A stretch of 8,969 nt of DNA from assembly GCA_002415895.1 (NCBI GenBank), contig DIAV01000325.1:10077-19045 (forward strand), given 5' to 3'. How positions within the stretch are numbered: position 1 is the first letter of the stretch; the number at the start of each line of letters is the position of its first letter. The notes below the pieces were generated by a model that was not told where the DNA came from, made no database searches, and saw nothing but the letters and a program-made list of their open reading frames with translations. Source of the DNA: Anaerolineales bacterium UBA5069 (lineage in GTDB: Bacteria > Chloroflexota > Anaerolineae > Caldilineales > Caldilineaceae). Of this stretch, positions 8,001-8,969 are shown in pieces. Position numbers and translations under genes: made by a program.

Positions 8001-8969
8001 GCCCTGGCAGCAAGTGCTGCCCACGCTGGGCCTGGAACGCTTCACAGGCGACCCCACGCAGATTCTGGCCGTCTTTGGGATTGGTGCGCCCATGATCATT
8101 ACGGGCGCGATCATGGCGATCATGTTCAATGCCACCTTCTTCACCTGGATCATCGAGCTGCTCTTCGGCTGGATTGGCTCGCTGACACCGGTGCTCAAGA
8201 CGGCGATTGCCTACCCGCTCAGCAGCCGCTTCCGCACGGGCACGGCCATGGTGCTCTTTGCCATGATCATGGCTACCGTGATTGTGATGGCCATTGTCAT
8301 TCAGGCCACGCAGTCACTCATTGTGCAGGACGTGCGCCAGACGGGTGGCTTCACAATTCAGGCATCCAACACGCTGCTCTCCTTCTTTAGCCCGTTGGGT
8401 GACATGGAGGATCAGATCGCCAAGGCGCTGCCCGATTACCCACTGCTGGCGCAGGTGGACTCCGTCGGCTCCGTGGCGACAACAGAGGTCAACGTGCGCG
8501 CGACCGACGCGGCGCGCAATGAAAGCCGGACGGACTTCGCCGGAGTCAGCCCGGGATACGTGCAGCAGATTGCAGGTATCTATGGTTTTGCGCAGCGCGC
8601 CGAGGGTTATACCGACGACGCGGCTGTGTGGGAGGCGCTGCGCACGCGCGATGACGTGGTGGTGGTGCACAGCAGCCTGGCCAGCGGCTCCGTGCAGTCG
8701 GGAACGGTCATTACGGCAGCAGTGGGGTCTCCGGACTTTGGCCTGCAGAAAACCGTGCGCACCGACGAAAACGGGACGACCGTCAGCTTTGACGAAGTGT
8801 CGCCCGACGGCAGCTTCCCTATGCACCTGCCGCTCGCCGGTGTAACGCTCGATCAGCCCTTTGCACCGGTCACTGTCGAGCTTGTCTATGACGAAGGCGG
8901 CCAGCAGCGCGTCAAGCGTGTGGAGGTAATTGGCGTTCTTGAGGATGGCAACATGCTCAACGATCAGGA
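5074..8969 (+). CDS. Giant tandem FtsX/MacB-type ABC permease (3' partial)
   Basis: The frame is open from 5074 through the right edge, at least 1298 codons with no stop, so the C-terminus is missing. Two membrane segments near the N-terminus (about 11-30 and 51-70) flank a basic loop (RMGLRNIPRR). An extracytoplasmic region of about 670 residues follows; near 510-547 it has a VYLN-x-L-GAEQLG-x-x-SGD pattern typical of MacB-like periplasmic domains. The first FtsX core has segments at about 739-767, 792-820 and 849-869, with the conserved cytoplasmic motif ERRSEMGIARAIG (769-781). Four or five extra hydrophobic segments (about 904-1034) come next, then a second unit starts: TAIAYPLSSRFRTG (1043-1056), a segment at 1057-1077, and a second extracytoplasmic domain cut off by the window. 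With the ATPase it forms an ABC3-superfamily transporter. Cargo is unknown; lipoprotein, lipid or peptide extrusion fits the family. Confidence 0.9.
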   Translation, partial: MQAITSIGNNIAFALLGMVSVVVIILLLLAWRNPVLFRMGLRNIPRRPGQSALIVVGLTLSTIIIVASFATGDTLNYSVQRQAVAAYGTIDEILAPPLISLLASMGNNPGQADPTAAQSEATTELEGLFAGGLTSVLTVLQGGLPGIGTDRLDTLKRDAEAEPLIDGVAGSILFPTIIRNVNTGQGEPIGFIFAVDNDYDQTFGITSIDGRALEVEALTPGVGTIFQGASNALGAAGNAIAGTGISLSPANLAAIAGGIIALASSSQTGDLSALGSIPLQLAWLEQFGVDTQPLKDEGITEVTVADLVAIVPGLRELLASSLGITGSLGMTDTVTVEGLQTLLGIPTADEAVAMTATQAITTASSVTGVAPLTATAATTAATALSATQGVTSTATSTATSNTTGVTAVPAQPQNRQGPGNGQQGGPGGIFRDALGDTFTGPEFVVPNVGIIAGTSITATQGGTSTDAAATGLLDAALKAGGDFLGSINLNTLGSDLDKTLGQVGLQLRQGEVYLNRLGAEQLGAQSGDLLEIFIGPVPVPYRVRAVVEEASPLGSLLPVVMMRLDEAQQLLFMQGKVNNVLVSNQGDMLSGVEYTAEVSGRLRALAMEPDVLVEITDILREPAVRSAIVAEGNRILTSGPEAEMPAWARNIAESFVPDAFLVSEQIQSLPAALDEEGISEDLRAALANTDVRTRLLEMNMPDASRTALADAFSRVNKFDVLDVLNKQTVLTAANAGGTLFSSLFSLFGFFSVLAGIILIFLIFVMLAAERRSEMGIARAIGVQRGHLVQMFVTEGMVYSLLAAAAGVLIGLGISFVLINYLGSIVNSVAGQLSQSSSGILDFSFHVSWRSIVISYTLGVLFTFFVITISSWRVSRLNIVAAIRDMPDETNLMRMSVAGRISRWFWPLLMLVLGIVIVYYGFTWTFWSVVLIGVTVGLFGLLNLVGRVLDYTPMRQETVQRIVYTVIGLGLLTLWITPWQQVLPTLGLERFTGDPTQILAVFGIGAPMIITGAIMAIMFNATFFTWIIELLFGWIGSLTPVLKTAIAYPLSSRFRTGTAMVLFAMIMATVIVMAIVIQATQSLIVQDVRQTGGFTIQASNTLLSFFSPLGDMEDQIAKALPDYPLLAQVDSVGSVATTEVNVRATDAARNESRTDFAGVSPGYVQQIAGIYGFAQRAEGYTDDAAVWEALRTRDDVVVVHSSLASGSVQSGTVITAAVGSPDFGLQKTVRTDENGTTVSFDEVSPDGSFPMHLPLAGVTLDQPFAPVTVELVYDEGGQQRVKRVEVIGVLEDGNMLNDQ
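6133..6357 (+). other. Thr/Ala-rich and Gly/Gln/Pro-rich segment inside the permease ectodomain
   Basis: Residues 354-409 of the permease are dominated by Thr, Ala, Ser and Val (runs such as TATAATTAATAL and STATSTATSN). They lead into a Gln/Gly/Pro/Asn segment (410-428). The frame is intact on both sides and typical ectodomain sequence resumes after about residue 429. It is probably a flexible, extended extracytoplasmic linker, similar in style to linkers in the exported protein upstream; Thr richness would allow O-glycosylation, which is a guess. Confidence 0.7.

Noticed and set aside
1..8969. CRISPR, tRNA, rRNA, insertion sequence or known defence module
   Set aside because: No regularly spaced repeats, cloverleaf, transposase or terminal inverted repeats with target duplications were seen; all long + strand frames are explained by the four genes.

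Overview
The window looks like chromosomal DNA from a high-G+C bacterium, most plausibly a member of the Chloroflexota. This is inferred from style, not from a marker gene. The evidence is the secreted protein with Thr/Pro/Ala linkers ([12 protein letters not shown] types), an N-terminal domain and SH3-like domain of the kind common in that phylum, and a very large tandem FtsX-type permease. All four genes lie on the + strand. Long reverse-strand open frames are G+C-driven shadows.

Layout. Positions 1-135 hold no recognisable gene but carry three copies of GCGTCAC (two direct, one inverted) just upstream of the first gene. Positions 136-1395 encode a full-length two-domain ChrA-type chromate transporter. 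A 180-base gap follows, with several overlapping inverted repeats right after the chrA stop. Positions 1576-3888 encode a 770-residue exported protein: signal peptide, N-terminal domain, SH3-like domain, Pro/Thr linker, then four tandem PPC-like beta-sandwich repeats. It ends at a near-perfect intrinsic terminator (3927-3963).

A leader of about 270 bases with mutually exclusive inverted repeats (4036-4089) precedes an ABC operon. The operon has a 246-residue LolD/MacB-type ATPase (4235-4975) and, 98 bases on, a giant FtsX/MacB-type permease (from 5074, open through the right edge, at least 1298 codons). The permease has a first extracytoplasmic domain of about 670 residues with an internal Thr/Ala-rich segment, a first FtsX core, extra membrane segments and the start of a second unit.

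How they work together. The ATPase and permease clearly form one transporter of the ABC3/type VII (MacB-LolCDE-FtsX) superfamily. Such machines usually move lipoproteins, peptides or lipids, or transmit force to the cell surface, rather than import nutrients. The exported PPC-repeat protein sits just upstream but is separated by a strong terminator, so any link to the transporter is only a hypothesis. ChrA appears to be an independent unit. I see no CRISPR array, tRNA, rRNA, insertion sequence or known defence module. The most unusual items are the architecture of the permease, the ABAB repeat pattern of the secreted protein, and the two non-coding regions with candidate regulatory structure.
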